A program made the translations under genes and the position numbers. Shown here piece after piece: positions 15,702 through 26,433 of a stretch of DNA of 64,000 nucleotides (position 1 is the first letter of the stretch; every line of letters starts with the position of its first letter). The notes beneath the pieces are model-generated. The model was not told the DNA's origin. It did not search any database and was given only the letters and a program-made list of their open reading frames with translations. The stretch spans positions 19,867 through 83,866 of the forward strand of contig CAILUI010000217.1 of assembly GCA_903837355.1 (NCBI GenBank), written 5' to 3'. Source of the DNA: an uncultured Victivallales bacterium. Lineage in GTDB: Bacteria; Verrucomicrobiota; Lentisphaeria; Oligosphaerales; JAFGRS01.

Positions 15702-17807
15702 ATGAAGATCGTGTGTTTCGGCGACAGCCTGACCTCGTGCGGCGGCTTCAACGGCAGCTATACCGACATCCTCCAGGACCGCTTCCCCTGCCACGAATTC
15801 GTTAACGCGGGCGTTGGTGGCAACACCTTTGTGGACGCCAGGGCGCGGCTGCAGCAGGATGTCCTGGCCCTGCGTCCCGACATCGTGGTCGTCGAGTTTG
15901 GCGCTAACGACTGGTGGCAGAACGAGCGACCGCTGGCGGACTGGGCGACCGACCTGGAGACGATCGTCCAAGCCCTGCGGGACGCCGGCGCCAAGGTCAT
16001 CGTCGCGGGCGTCTTCGGCACCTACCCGGATGCCGATGGCCGTCCCCTCGAGAAGGTCTACGGCGCCGATGAGCGCTCACGGCAGTACCGCGACCTCGAG
16101 CGCGCCGTCGCCGCAAAGCAAGGCTGTGCGTACCTGCCCAACATCCAGCAAAGCATCCTGGGCGACCGCACCTGCTGGCATGATCGGAACCATCCGAACG
16201 AGCACGGGAATCGCTTCGTGGCAACGGAGTTCGAGCCTGTTCTCGAGAAGCTCCTGGGCATGAAGGCCCAGCCGGTCCGCCGGCAACGGCTGCAGACCAC
16301 TCGCGACTTCTGGAACGAAGCCGTCGACCTGGCGGGTGACCATCTGGCCGCCGTCTGCGGCGAGCGTCGGCTAACCTACGCCGAGGCCGATGGCCTGGTC
16401 TGCCGACTGGCCGCGGGGCTGGTGGCAGCCGGCGGCGTCGAGCGCCCGAGAGTGGCCGTCTTCCTGCCGAACTGCCTGGAGTACTTCCTGCTCTACTGGG
16501 CGACGGTCAAGCTGGGCGGCATCGTCGTGCCGCTGAACACCTGGCTGCGCCAGGATAGCCTCGACTCGATCTTCGAGACGGTGGCTCCCGACCTGCTCGT
16601 GGTGCAGGGCAAGGCCGACCGCGATGTCCTGGCCTGCGCCAACCGCCGGCCCCAACTCCCGATCTTCGCCCTGGAACCGGACGCGGGAATGACCGCGTTC
16701 GCGACGCTGACTACGCACGGTGACACGGTCCCGGTGGTGCACCTCAGCGGCAGCGATCCGTCGATCATCATGCATACCTCCGGCACGACCGCGGCCCCGA
16801 AGGGTGCGGTCATGCAGCACTCAGACCTGATCTTCAACGTGATGACGACCATCAACGCGCAGGGGTTCAGCGAGCGCGATGTGCACCTGCTGGTGAACCC
16901 GATGTTCCACTGCACGGCGCTCTACAGTTCGTTGCCCGCGGCCGCCTGTCAGAAGACGCCGGTCATCATCACGGCAGATACCTCGCCGGACGGCCTGCTG
17001 CGACTGATCGAGAAAGAGCGTATCACCACCTTCCTCACCGTGCCCAGTGTCCTGCAACGGATCACCGTGCTGCCCACCGTCGGGACCTTCCGGACGGACT
17101 GCCTGCGCGTCATCGGCTATGCCGGCTCATTCATGCCCGTGAAGACCGTGCGCGAACTGCAGCGCCTCTTTGCCGGCGTGGAACTCCACAACTTCTTCGG
17201 GCTCACCGAGACCATCTCCGCCACTCACAGCCTGGACGGCGACCAGTCGTTCGAACGGCCCGACTCCATCGGGCGGCTACTGCCGTTCGTGGAGGCCCTC
17301 ATCGTCGACGACAACCAGCGGCCCGTGCCCGCGGGTACCGTCGGCGAACTGCTCTTTGCCCGCGAGAACGTCATCCACGGCTACTGGAACAAACCCGGTA
17401 AGCTCGAGGAATCGATCATCGCGGTCGACGGCCGCCGCTGGTTCAACACCGGCGACCTGGCCGCCGCCGATGCGGAGGGCTTCTTCTTCATCAAGGGCCG
17501 CAAGAAGGACATGATCATCGTCGGCGGCGAGAACGTCTTCGCCGCCGAGGTCGAGGCCGTCCTGATGAACTGCGACAAGGTCAAAGAGGCCGCCATCAAG
17601 GGCATTCCGGCCACCGGCATCCGCGAATCGTTGGGCGAACTGATCAAGGCCTACGTCGTGCCCGACGATCCCAGTCTAACCGAGACCGAGGTTCGCCGGC
17701 ACTGCCACAAACTGCTGCCTTCGTATAAGATCCCGCATATCATCGTCTTCCTGCCGGCGCTGCCGCGTAACCCGGCCGGGAAGGTCGTGAAGGACCAACT
17801 GCTCTGA
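15702..17807 (+). CDS. Fusion: SGNH/GDSL hydrolase plus acyl-CoA synthetase-like (ANL) adenylating enzyme (701 aa)
   Basis: Residues 1-185 form an SGNH esterase with GDSL (S9), GAND (N69) and the D161-x-x-H164 dyad in DRNHPNEHG. Residues about 195-701 form an ANL-superfamily ligase. It has P-loop HTSGTTAAPKG (about 359-368), FGLTETISATH, ATP-binding WFNTGDLA, the hinge KGRKKDMIIVGGENVFAAEVE and the catalytic lysine K694 in NPAGKVVKD. There is one continuous frame with no stop or obvious frameshift at the junction. Logically it could release an acyl group and re-activate the acid with ATP and CoA. An AGGAG lies about 11 nt upstream of the ATG. Each domain is certain; the coupled reaction is inference. 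Confidence 0.88.
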   Translation: MKIVCFGDSLTSCGGFNGSYTDILQDRFPCHEFVNAGVGGNTFVDARARLQQDVLALRPDIVVVEFGANDWWQNERPLADWATDLETIVQALRDAGAKVIVAGVFGTYPDADGRPLEKVYGADERSRQYRDLERAVAAKQGCAYLPNIQQSILGDRTCWHDRNHPNEHGNRFVATEFEPVLEKLLGMKAQPVRRQRLQTTRDFWNEAVDLAGDHLAAVCGERRLTYAEADGLVCRLAAGLVAAGGVERPRVAVFLPNCLEYFLLYWATVKLGGIVVPLNTWLRQDSLDSIFETVAPDLLVVQGKADRDVLACANRRPQLPIFALEPDAGMTAFATLTTHGDTVPVVHLSGSDPSIIMHTSGTTAAPKGAVMQHSDLIFNVMTTINAQGFSERDVHLLVNPMFHCTALYSSLPAAACQKTPVIITADTSPDGLLRLIEKERITTFLTVPSVLQRITVLPTVGTFRTDCLRVIGYAGSFMPVKTVRELQRLFAGVELHNFFGLTETISATHSLDGDQSFERPDSIGRLLPFVEALIVDDNQRPVPAGTVGELLFARENVIHGYWNKPGKLEESIIAVDGRRWFNTGDLAAADAEGFFFIKGRKKDMIIVGGENVFAAEVEAVLMNCDKVKEAAIKGIPATGIRESLGELIKAYVVPDDPSLTETEVRRHCHKLLPSYKIPHIIVFLPALPRNPAGKVVKDQLL

Positions 17808-17814
17808 GCGGTCG

Positions 17815-18915
17815 CTACGGCGTCTCCACGGGGGTACTCAGGACGACCTCGCGCAGCCGCTCCATGAAGAAGCGGTACTGCTCCCAACTGGTGTGCGACT
17901 GTACGAAGTGATCCGGACCCGGGATGAAGCGCCCCTTGCGGATGAGGCGTGCCGCTTTGGTCATCTCCGCCTCGACGGCCGCCGGCCCCTCCGCCATGGC
18001 CTCTTTCTTCAGGCCACCGATGGCGGCCATGCCCGGCAGCCGTTCGCGCAGGCGGTCGACGTCATTTCCGGCCAGCACTTCCCACGGGTAGATGGCGTTG
18101 ACCCCGGACTCTTGCATGACCTCGGCCAGCGCCATGGTGTTCCCGTCCGAATCCACCAGGATGATGGGGATGCCGTGGGCCCGGGCGAAGTCCTGGATCT
18201 TCTCGTAGTTGGGCTTCATGAACTCCCGGAACGTCGTCGGCGAGATGATGGAGCCTTGCTTGCTGGCCATATCCTCCCAGCACTCCACCAGGTCGTAGTC
18301 GGTGTCCCGTACCATCTTCTCCCAGACACGGATGGCGAAGTCGGTGTAGCTGTCCATCATGTCGTGGACCAGCCCCGGATCGTCATAGAAAGCGAAGGCC
18401 AGCGCCTCGTCGCCCATTAGCACCCGCGGGAAACCGTACACCCCCCGGTGCGTGAGCTGTAGCGGGAAATCGCGGTTCTGGTAGCCGGCAACCACCTCCT
18501 GCCAGTTGGCGGGAAAACGCGACGGATCATCGGCGTCGAGGAACTCCGCCTTGATACGGTCCCAGTCCCGCCGGGTCTTCACCGGGAAACCAATCGTCTG
18601 CTGGTGGTAGTCGCCCGCTCCCTTGACCTGAAGCGCAACCATCCCGTCGGCGCGCCGCGCCGTTCGGGTCTCGGCGTCTTCGGCAACGACCTCCCACATA
18701 TTGATGCAGGATAGGTCCAGGTTCACCGGCGGGCAGTCCCAGCCCCGGTAGCGCCCCTCGAACTGCAACAGCCGGTCAATCTCCTGCCCCAGCCCCGGAC
18801 GCTCCACTTCCCAGCGCGGCAGCACGGCATTGGTCCCCCCAAAGACCTTGATAAAGGGGACGCGGTCGACGGGTTGACCGGTCAGGACCTTGACAAAGCG
18901 TTCACGGGTGGTCAT
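17815..18915 (-). CDS. UroD/MtaA-like (uroporphyrinogen decarboxylase superfamily) protein (366 aa)
   Basis: The start MTTRERFVKVLTGQPVDRVPF is the typical opening of UroD/MtaA-like TIM-barrel proteins. Later blocks (YDLVECWEDMASKQGSIISP, EFMKPNYEKIQDFARAHG, GVNAIYPWEVLAGNDV) match the family. The position where cobalamin-dependent methyltransferases carry a zinc-binding H-x-C reads ILVDSDGN, so a methyltransferase role is doubtful. No corrinoid protein or haem gene is nearby, so haem biosynthesis is unlikely. The start at 18915 follows CAGGAG and the ORF-track extension is rejected. It is convergent with the SGNH-ligase gene (7 bp apart) and divergent from proS. Confidence 0.8.
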   Translation of the reverse strand: MTTRERFVKVLTGQPVDRVPFIKVFGGTNAVLPRWEVERPGLGQEIDRLLQFEGRYRGWDCPPVNLDLSCINMWEVVAEDAETRTARRADGMVALQVKGAGDYHQQTIGFPVKTRRDWDRIKAEFLDADDPSRFPANWQEVVAGYQNRDFPLQLTHRGVYGFPRVLMGDEALAFAFYDDPGLVHDMMDSYTDFAIRVWEKMVRDTDYDLVECWEDMASKQGSIISPTTFREFMKPNYEKIQDFARAHGIPIILVDSDGNTMALAEVMQESGVNAIYPWEVLAGNDVDRLRERLPGMAAIGGLKKEAMAEGPAAVEAEMTKAARLIRKGRFIPGPDHFVQSHTSWEQYRFFMERLREVVLSTPVETP

Positions 18916-19150
18916 GGGGTTCAGGCTCCTGGCCCGCGGTTTATGATCATGATGACCAGCGAATGTACTCGGCAGCAGCGCCGGCGTCCAGCGCCAAGGA
19001 GGCCTCGCTGGCTGGCCTCTTCCCAGTTGCGGTCCAGCCCTCGGCGCATTAGGTTTCGAGGTGCTGTTTGGGGTCCGGAGGATGTTTCCGGAGTCGCAGA
19101 TCTCGGCGCGTCTGCACCGCGGGCGCGTACACACGACAGGACGGATTACC

Positions 19151-20881
19151 ATGCGCTTGTCACAGCTTGTCGGTCAACGGATCAAAGAGGCGCCCCGCGA
19201 CGCCCAGACCGCCAGTCACATCTTCCTCCTCCGCGGCGGCTACTGCCGGCCGGTCTCCACGGGCATCTACACCCTGCTGCCCCTCGGCTTCCGTGTGGCT
19301 GCGAAGATCGAGACGATCATCCGCGAGGAAATGAACCGCGTTGACGGCCAGGAAGTCCTGATGCCCGTAGTCCAGCCCGCCGACCTCTGGGAGGAGAGCG
19401 GACGCTATCTGAGCGTTGGCCAGGAACTGCTGCGCTTCCGCGACCGCAATGATAAGCCGATGGTCTTGGCCATGACCCATGAAGAGGCGGTCTGCCACCT
19501 GGCACGCACCGAACTCAGCTCATACAAACAGTTGCCCTGCATGGTTTACCAACTGCAGACAAAGTACCGCGACGAAGCCCGTCCGCGGGCCGGCCTGATC
19601 CGTGTCCGCGAGTTCACCATGAAAGACGGCTACAGCTTCCACACCTCTCAGGAGTGCCTGGAAACCTACTACCGCCGCGTTCACGAAGCCTACGAGCGCA
19701 TCTTCCGCCGCGTCGGTCTGCGCGACTGCATCAGCATCGAGTCGGACTCGGGTATGATCGGCGGCGCGGTCAGCCATGAGTTCATGGCCGTCGCCGATTG
19801 CGGCGAAGACACCATTTTCGCCGCGCCCGACGGCCGCTACAAGGCCAACCGCGAGTGCGCCGTCTCCAGTCCGGTATTCGCCCAGGAGCCTCCCTTGCCC
19901 CTCGCGAAGGTGCATACCCCCGGCACCAAGACCATCGAAGACGTGGCCGCGTTCCTGGGCATCCAGGCGACGCAGACCGGCAAGGCGGTATTCTACCGGG
20001 ATCTTGCGGGAAAGCTGGTTTTCGTCTGCATCCGCGGCGACATCGAGGTCAACGAGGCGAAGTTGCGCAAAGTCCTGCAGAGTCCGCAATTGGAGTTCGC
20101 CAACGACGCCGAGATCGTGGCCACCGGCGCCGTGCCGGGCTACGCCTCGCTGCTCGACCTTGACCCGAACACAATGCGCGTCGTCGTCGACCGCTCGTTC
20201 GCCGAGTCCAGCAACCTCGTGGTCGGGGCTAACCTCGCCGACTACCACGTCCGTAACTTCAACTACAGCCGTGATCTGAGCCCCGAACAGCGAGCCGCGA
20301 TCACCATCGCTGACATCGCGACCGTGCGTGAGGGCGACCCCTGCACCCTCACCGGACAACCGCTGAAAATGCTCCGTGGCATCGAGGTCGGCAACATTTT
20401 CCAACTCGGCACGAAGTACAGCGTCGCCATGAGCGTGAACTACCTGGACCAGGACGGCAAAGCCAAGCCGATGATCATGGGCTGCTACGGCATCGGCGTG
20501 GGCCGCACGCTCGCCGCCGTCATCGAGCAGAACCACGACGACTACGGTCCCATCTGGCCTCTGGCCATCGCCCCGTTCCACGTCCATCTCTGTGCCCTGA
20601 ACATCCGCGACGAAGCCGTACGCACCGCCGCGGAGGCGCTCTATGCCGACCTCCAGGCAACCGGACTCGAAGTGCTCTTCGATGACCGCAGCGAGAAGGC
20701 GGGATTCATGTTCAACGACGCCGACCTGATCGGTGTCCCGCTGCGTCTGATTGTGTCGCCCAAGACCTTGGCCGAAGGCAAGGCTGAGTTCAAACGGCGC
20801 AGCAGTCCCGAGAAGACGCTGATCGACCTGTCGCAGGTCGTCGCCTTCCTGGCCGCGGAGGCGGGCCTGGCCAGGTCCTGA
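19151..20881 (+). CDS. proS: Prolyl-tRNA synthetase, bacterial type with editing insertion (576 aa)
   Basis: The class II motifs are present. Motif 1 is in the GFRVAAKIETIIREEMNRVDGQEVLMP region. Motif 2 is QTKYRDEARPRAGLIRVREFTMKDGYSF, and motif 3 is MGCYGIGVGRTLAAVIEQNHD. A YbaK-like editing insertion (about 225-390) sits between motifs 2 and 3 as in E. coli-type ProRS, followed by an anticodon-binding domain. Length is normal. The first ATG consistent with the conserved MRLSQL opening is at 19151. The upstream 235 bp show no T-box specifier or antiterminator sequence. It charges tRNA-Pro in the cytosol. Confidence 0.97.
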   Translation: MRLSQLVGQRIKEAPRDAQTASHIFLLRGGYCRPVSTGIYTLLPLGFRVAAKIETIIREEMNRVDGQEVLMPVVQPADLWEESGRYLSVGQELLRFRDRNDKPMVLAMTHEEAVCHLARTELSSYKQLPCMVYQLQTKYRDEARPRAGLIRVREFTMKDGYSFHTSQECLETYYRRVHEAYERIFRRVGLRDCISIESDSGMIGGAVSHEFMAVADCGEDTIFAAPDGRYKANRECAVSSPVFAQEPPLPLAKVHTPGTKTIEDVAAFLGIQATQTGKAVFYRDLAGKLVFVCIRGDIEVNEAKLRKVLQSPQLEFANDAEIVATGAVPGYASLLDLDPNTMRVVVDRSFAESSNLVVGANLADYHVRNFNYSRDLSPEQRAAITIADIATVREGDPCTLTGQPLKMLRGIEVGNIFQLGTKYSVAMSVNYLDQDGKAKPMIMGCYGIGVGRTLAAVIEQNHDDYGPIWPLAIAPFHVHLCALNIRDEAVRTAAEALYADLQATGLEVLFDDRSEKAGFMFNDADLIGVPLRLIVSPKTLAEGKAEFKRRSSPEKTLIDLSQVVAFLAAEAGLARS

Positions 20882-20974
20882 GCCGTAGCGCCACCACAAC
20901 CGCACAGACCGAGGCGTCCCCCGCGCTGTCGGAACCGTCCCGGTCCGACTCGCGGTCCCGCCGCGTGCGCCGGC

Positions 20975-22939
<1,965 letters not shown>

Positions 22940-22964
22940 GTTCGGATCCGGGGCCTCGGCCGCC

Positions 22965-23552
22965 CTAGAAGCTCACCTTCGGGGCTTCCCTCTCCGCCAC
23001 ATTGCTGATCTCGAACAGCTCTGCCGGAGCGAAACCGAACATGCCGGCGAAGACCACCGCCGGAAAGACCTCGCGGCCGGTGTTGTAGCTGGTGACCGCA
23101 TCGTTAAAGGCCTGCCGGGCAAAGGCGATCTTGTTCTCCGTGGAGGTCATCTCCTCGGTGAGCTGCATCATGTTCTGGTTCGCCTTCAGGTCGGGATAGG
23201 CCTCCGCCAGTGCAAACAGGCGCCCGAGAGCGCCGCCGAGCTGGCTCTCCGCACCGATGAGGCCCTGCATGGCAGCCGGGTCGCCGGGATTCGCCGCGGC
23301 CCGCGTGTTGGCACTGGCGGCCTGGTTGCGGGCCGCGATCACGGCCTCCAACGTTCCCCGCTCATGCTTGATGTAGCCCTTCGCCACCTCCACCAGGTTC
23401 GGGATCAGGTCGTAGCGTCGTTTGAGCTGCACATCGATCTGCGCGAAGGCGTTCTTATAGCGGTTCCGCAGGGTGACGAGCCGATTGTAGAGCCCACCCA
23501 CCAGCAACACCAGAAGAACCACCACCGCGACCGCAATCAAGCCCGGTATCAT
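22965..23552 (-). CDS. lemA: LemA family protein (195 aa)
   Basis: One N-terminal transmembrane helix (IPGLIAVAVVVLLVLLVGGLY) is followed by the LemA core NRLVTLRNRYKNAFAQIDVQLKRRYDLIPNLVEVAKGY. The end is the conserved YNTGREVFPAVVFAGMFGFAPAELFEI. The topology predicts a helical domain outside the cytoplasm. The start at 23552 is chosen over the ORF-track start because AAGGAG precedes it and it begins the membrane helix. It forms a two-gene unit with the M48 peptidase; both probably act at the inner membrane. The promoter is at 23654-23682. Confidence 0.95.
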   Translation of the reverse strand: MIPGLIAVAVVVLLVLLVGGLYNRLVTLRNRYKNAFAQIDVQLKRRYDLIPNLVEVAKGYIKHERGTLEAVIAARNQAASANTRAAANPGDPAAMQGLIGAESQLGGALGRLFALAEAYPDLKANQNMMQLTEEMTSTENKIAFARQAFNDAVTSYNTGREVFPAVVFAGMFGFAPAELFEISNVAEREAPKVSF

Positions 23553-23653
23553 CGCTCGTCTCCTTGGCTCCAGGGTGCGTGGCGCGCCAGGTCTGCAGAG
23601 TCGGCGGCGTACCACTGCTCTACGGAGATGCCAGCCGGCCCATACCACGGTAC

Positions 23654-23682
23654 ACTATATCCTGGCGGACCCCCGCCGCCAA
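23654..23682 (-). promoter_or_regulatory. Promoter of lemA-M48
   Basis: On the minus strand, TTGGCG (23677-23682), a 17-nt spacer and TATAGT (23654-23659). It is nearly a mirror copy of the opposite promoter at 23690-23719. The predicted leader is about 95 nt. Confidence 0.6.
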
Positions 23683-23689
23683 GGCGGCC

Positions 23690-23719
23690 TTGGCGACCTG
23701 AGCACGGCTGCGATATAGT
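23690..23719 (+). promoter_or_regulatory. Promoter of the OYE/GltD-like fusion gene
   Basis: TTGGCG (23690-23695), an 18-nt spacer and TATAGT (23714-23719), followed by a leader of about 32 nt containing GAGAGGAG. The -35 boxes of the two divergent promoters lie 7 bp apart in CGCCAAGGCGGCCTTGGCG. Confidence 0.6.
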
Positions 23720-23757
23720 ACACCCAGGTTCACGGGCCACTCTGAGAGGAGCCCTGC

Positions 23758-26361
23758 ATGTCCGAGCACCAGCGTTTCTCGTACCGCTCGCTTGACGAAC
23801 TGCGTGCGGACAGCGCACGCCTGAACCTCAGAATCCCGGTGCAGGAGGACGTGGGCATCCTGGCTCACCCCCTCAAGGTTGGCCGGCACCTCCTCTCAAA
23901 CCGTCTCGCGATCCATCCCATGGAGGGCTTTGACTCGGACAGCCAGGGCGCCCCCGGACCGCTCTCCTTCCGCCGCTACCGCCGCTACGCGGAGGGCGGT
24001 GCGAGCCTGCTCTGGTTTGAGGCGACGGCGGTGCTCTGGGAGGCGCGCTCCAACCCCGGGCAGTTGTGGCTCCATGACGGCAGCGTGGACGTCTTCGCCA
24101 GGCTGGTCGAGGAGACCCGTCACGCCGCTTGTGAGGTCTGGGGTCGCGAGCCGGTCATGGTCCTGCAACTGACGCACTCCGGTCGCTACAGCAAACCGGC
24201 CGGGGTACCGCGGCCGCTCATCGCACACCACAGCCCCATGCTCGATCCGACGCACCGTTTGCCGCCGGATTACCCGCTGGTTACCGACGACTACCTCGAC
24301 CAACTCCAGGAACACTTCGTGACCGCCGCCCGCCTGGCCGCCCAGGCCGGCTTCGATGGCGTCGATATCAAGGGCTGCCACCGTTATCTGGCGGCGGAAC
24401 TGCACGCCTCGCATACCCGCGGCGGCCGCTACGGCGGCAGCTTCGAGAACCGCACCCGACTTCTGCGCGAGACCATGACCCGCATCCGCAACGAGGTCCC
24501 TGGCGTCTTCATCACCACCCGCTTGAACGCCTACGACGCCATCGCCCACCCTTACGGCTTCGGGGTCGACGCCCATGACTACCGCGTCCCTGACCTGACC
24601 GAACCGCTGCGTCTCATCGGGCTGCTCCAAGACCTTGGAATCCCATTGCTGAACCTCTCCATCGGCAACCCCTACTACAACGCGCACTACGGACGTCCCT
24701 ACGATTTCCAGGTATACGGTGCGAACGTGCCTGAAGAGCATCCACTGCAGGGGATTGCACGCTTTCTAGGCATCACCAGCATGGTTCAGAAGGCCTTCCC
24801 GGATCTGCCCGTGATCGGCTCTGGGTACTCGTGGTTAAGGCAGTTTCTTCCCCACGTCGCCGCCGCGGTGGTGCAAGCGGGTGGCGCCAGGCTAATCGGT
24901 CAGGGCCGTGGCGCCTTCGCCTATCCCGACTCCGTCCGCGACATCCTCGAGAAGGGGGCCATGGACCCGAAGCGCTGCTGCGTGACCTGCTCGGGCTGCA
25001 CCCAGATCATGCGCGATGGTGCCAAGACCGGTTGTGTCATCCATGACGCCGAGATTTACGGGCCGCAGTACCGCCTCGGACGGCGCTACGCCATGGACCG
25101 ACTGCAGCATGAGGTCCGCCGCTGCCGTGCCTGCCTGGAAGCTACCTGCGTCAGCGCCTGCCCGGCCCACGTCGACATCCCCGGTTTCCTCAAAGCCTTC
25201 GCGCTGGGCGACATCGCAGGCGCCTACGCGATCCTGCGGCAGAGCAATGTCCTTCCCGAGATGTGTGGCTTCGTCTGTCCGGCCAATGAACAGTGCCAGG
25301 GGCGTTGCGTCGAGGACATCTTCGCCAGGAACCCACTGCCCATCCAGGATATCCAGTTGGTCGTTGCCCGCGCCGCACGGCTGCAGGGCCTTACCGGCGT
25401 GCGCCTGGGGACGCTGACCGGCCGCCGCGTCGCCGTGGTGGGCGGCGGACCGGCGGGGTTGGCCTGCAGCATCCGGCTTCTGGAATTCGGCCATAGCATC
25501 ATGCTGTTCGAGCGCAACGACCGCCTGGGTGGCACGCCGCAGACGACGATCCCCGCGGAGCGCTACGCCGATGCGGACGCCGAACTCGAGGCCATCCTGG
25601 CGCCAGCACTGGCCGCCAAGCGGCTGGAGGTGCGCCTGAACACGACACTGGGCCCCGACCTCGTCCTCGACGACCTCCTCCAGGCCGCAGATGCGGTCTT
25701 CCTCGGTGTTGGCCTGACCGCCTCAGCGCGACCAGGCGGTACCGACGGGGTGATCGATGCGCTGGCTTTTCTGCGCCGGGCCAAGCAAGGGCTCATCGCG
25801 ACACTCCCGCGTCGCGTCGCGGTTCTCGGGGCCGGCAATACGGCCATGGATGCCGCCTCGACGGCTCTGGCCCTGGGCGCCCGCGATGTCACCATCATCT
25901 ACCGGCGGTCTTTCCGCGAGATGCCGGCCTGGAAAGAGGAACGAGACGCCTTCCTGGACAAGGGCGGCAACATCCTGCTGCAGCACCAGCCTAACGGCTA
26001 TGAGACCGACGACGCGGCGCACCTGCAAGGGGTCCGCCTGCTACGTACGGAACTCGGCGAGCCCGATGCCTCTGGTCGGAGGCGGCCAGTCCCGCAACCC
26101 GGTACCGAATCCGTCCTCGCCTGCGACTTGGTCATCGAAGCCATGGGACAAGCGCTGGACCAAGACCTGCGCAGCGCCTTCGCCGGCACCGTCTCTGCGG
26201 ACGGCCGGGTCGCGGTAGGGGCGGGTTTCGCCACCAGTATACCGCGGGTTTTCGCGGCGGGAGATGCGGTCAACGGCGGTACCACGGCGGTCCAAGGTAT
26301 CGCTGAAGCCATGCGGGCGGCCACGGCCATCCACGAGGCTATCATGGCTCAGCCGAACTGA
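23758..26361 (+). CDS. Old-yellow-enzyme-like oxidoreductase fused to GltD-like Fe-S/FAD/NAD(P) module (867 aa)
   Basis: Residues about 30-400 are an OYE-type FMN TIM barrel (SNRLAIHPMEGFD; VLQLTHSGRYS; RFDGV-like AGFDGVDIKGCHRYL). A cluster motif CCVTCSGCTQIMRDGAKTGC follows (about 406-425), as in 2,4-dienoyl-CoA reductase-type enzymes. A GltD/DPD-type two-cluster domain (CRACLEATCVSACPAHVDIPGF; CGFVCPANEQCQGRC) is then followed by an FAD fold (VAVVGGGPAGLA, about 558) and an NAD(P) fold (VAVLGAGNTAMDAA, about 687). It ends with the FAD-binding FAAGDAVNGGTTAVQGIAEA. It predicts electron flow NAD(P)H-FAD-FeS-FMN to an enone or similar acceptor. The start follows GAGAGGAG and a good promoter. 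Confidence 0.88.
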   Translation: MSEHQRFSYRSLDELRADSARLNLRIPVQEDVGILAHPLKVGRHLLSNRLAIHPMEGFDSDSQGAPGPLSFRRYRRYAEGGASLLWFEATAVLWEARSNPGQLWLHDGSVDVFARLVEETRHAACEVWGREPVMVLQLTHSGRYSKPAGVPRPLIAHHSPMLDPTHRLPPDYPLVTDDYLDQLQEHFVTAARLAAQAGFDGVDIKGCHRYLAAELHASHTRGGRYGGSFENRTRLLRETMTRIRNEVPGVFITTRLNAYDAIAHPYGFGVDAHDYRVPDLTEPLRLIGLLQDLGIPLLNLSIGNPYYNAHYGRPYDFQVYGANVPEEHPLQGIARFLGITSMVQKAFPDLPVIGSGYSWLRQFLPHVAAAVVQAGGARLIGQGRGAFAYPDSVRDILEKGAMDPKRCCVTCSGCTQIMRDGAKTGCVIHDAEIYGPQYRLGRRYAMDRLQHEVRRCRACLEATCVSACPAHVDIPGFLKAFALGDIAGAYAILRQSNVLPEMCGFVCPANEQCQGRCVEDIFARNPLPIQDIQLVVARAARLQGLTGVRLGTLTGRRVAVVGGGPAGLACSIRLLEFGHSIMLFERNDRLGGTPQTTIPAERYADADAELEAILAPALAAKRLEVRLNTTLGPDLVLDDLLQAADAVFLGVGLTASARPGGTDGVIDALAFLRRAKQGLIATLPRRVAVLGAGNTAMDAASTALALGARDVTIIYRRSFREMPAWKEERDAFLDKGGNILLQHQPNGYETDDAAHLQGVRLLRTELGEPDASGRRRPVPQPGTESVLACDLVIEAMGQALDQDLRSAFAGTVSADGRVAVGAGFATSIPRVFAAGDAVNGGTTAVQGIAEAMRAATAIHEAIMAQPN

Positions 26362-26433
26362 CTCGAATCAGCGCCACGCTGACAACGCGGAACCGAAGTC
26401 CCGCCGCCGACAGAGACCCTGCGTCGTAGGCGG

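Noticed and set aside
17815-18915. Uroporphyrinogen decarboxylase (hemE) or corrinoid methyltransferase
   Set aside because: No haem or corrinoid genes nearby, and the zinc H-x-C position reads VDSDGN; kept as superfamily-level call only.
18916-19150. T-box leader in front of proS
   Set aside because: No conserved T-box sequence, specifier stem or antiterminator could be recognised.
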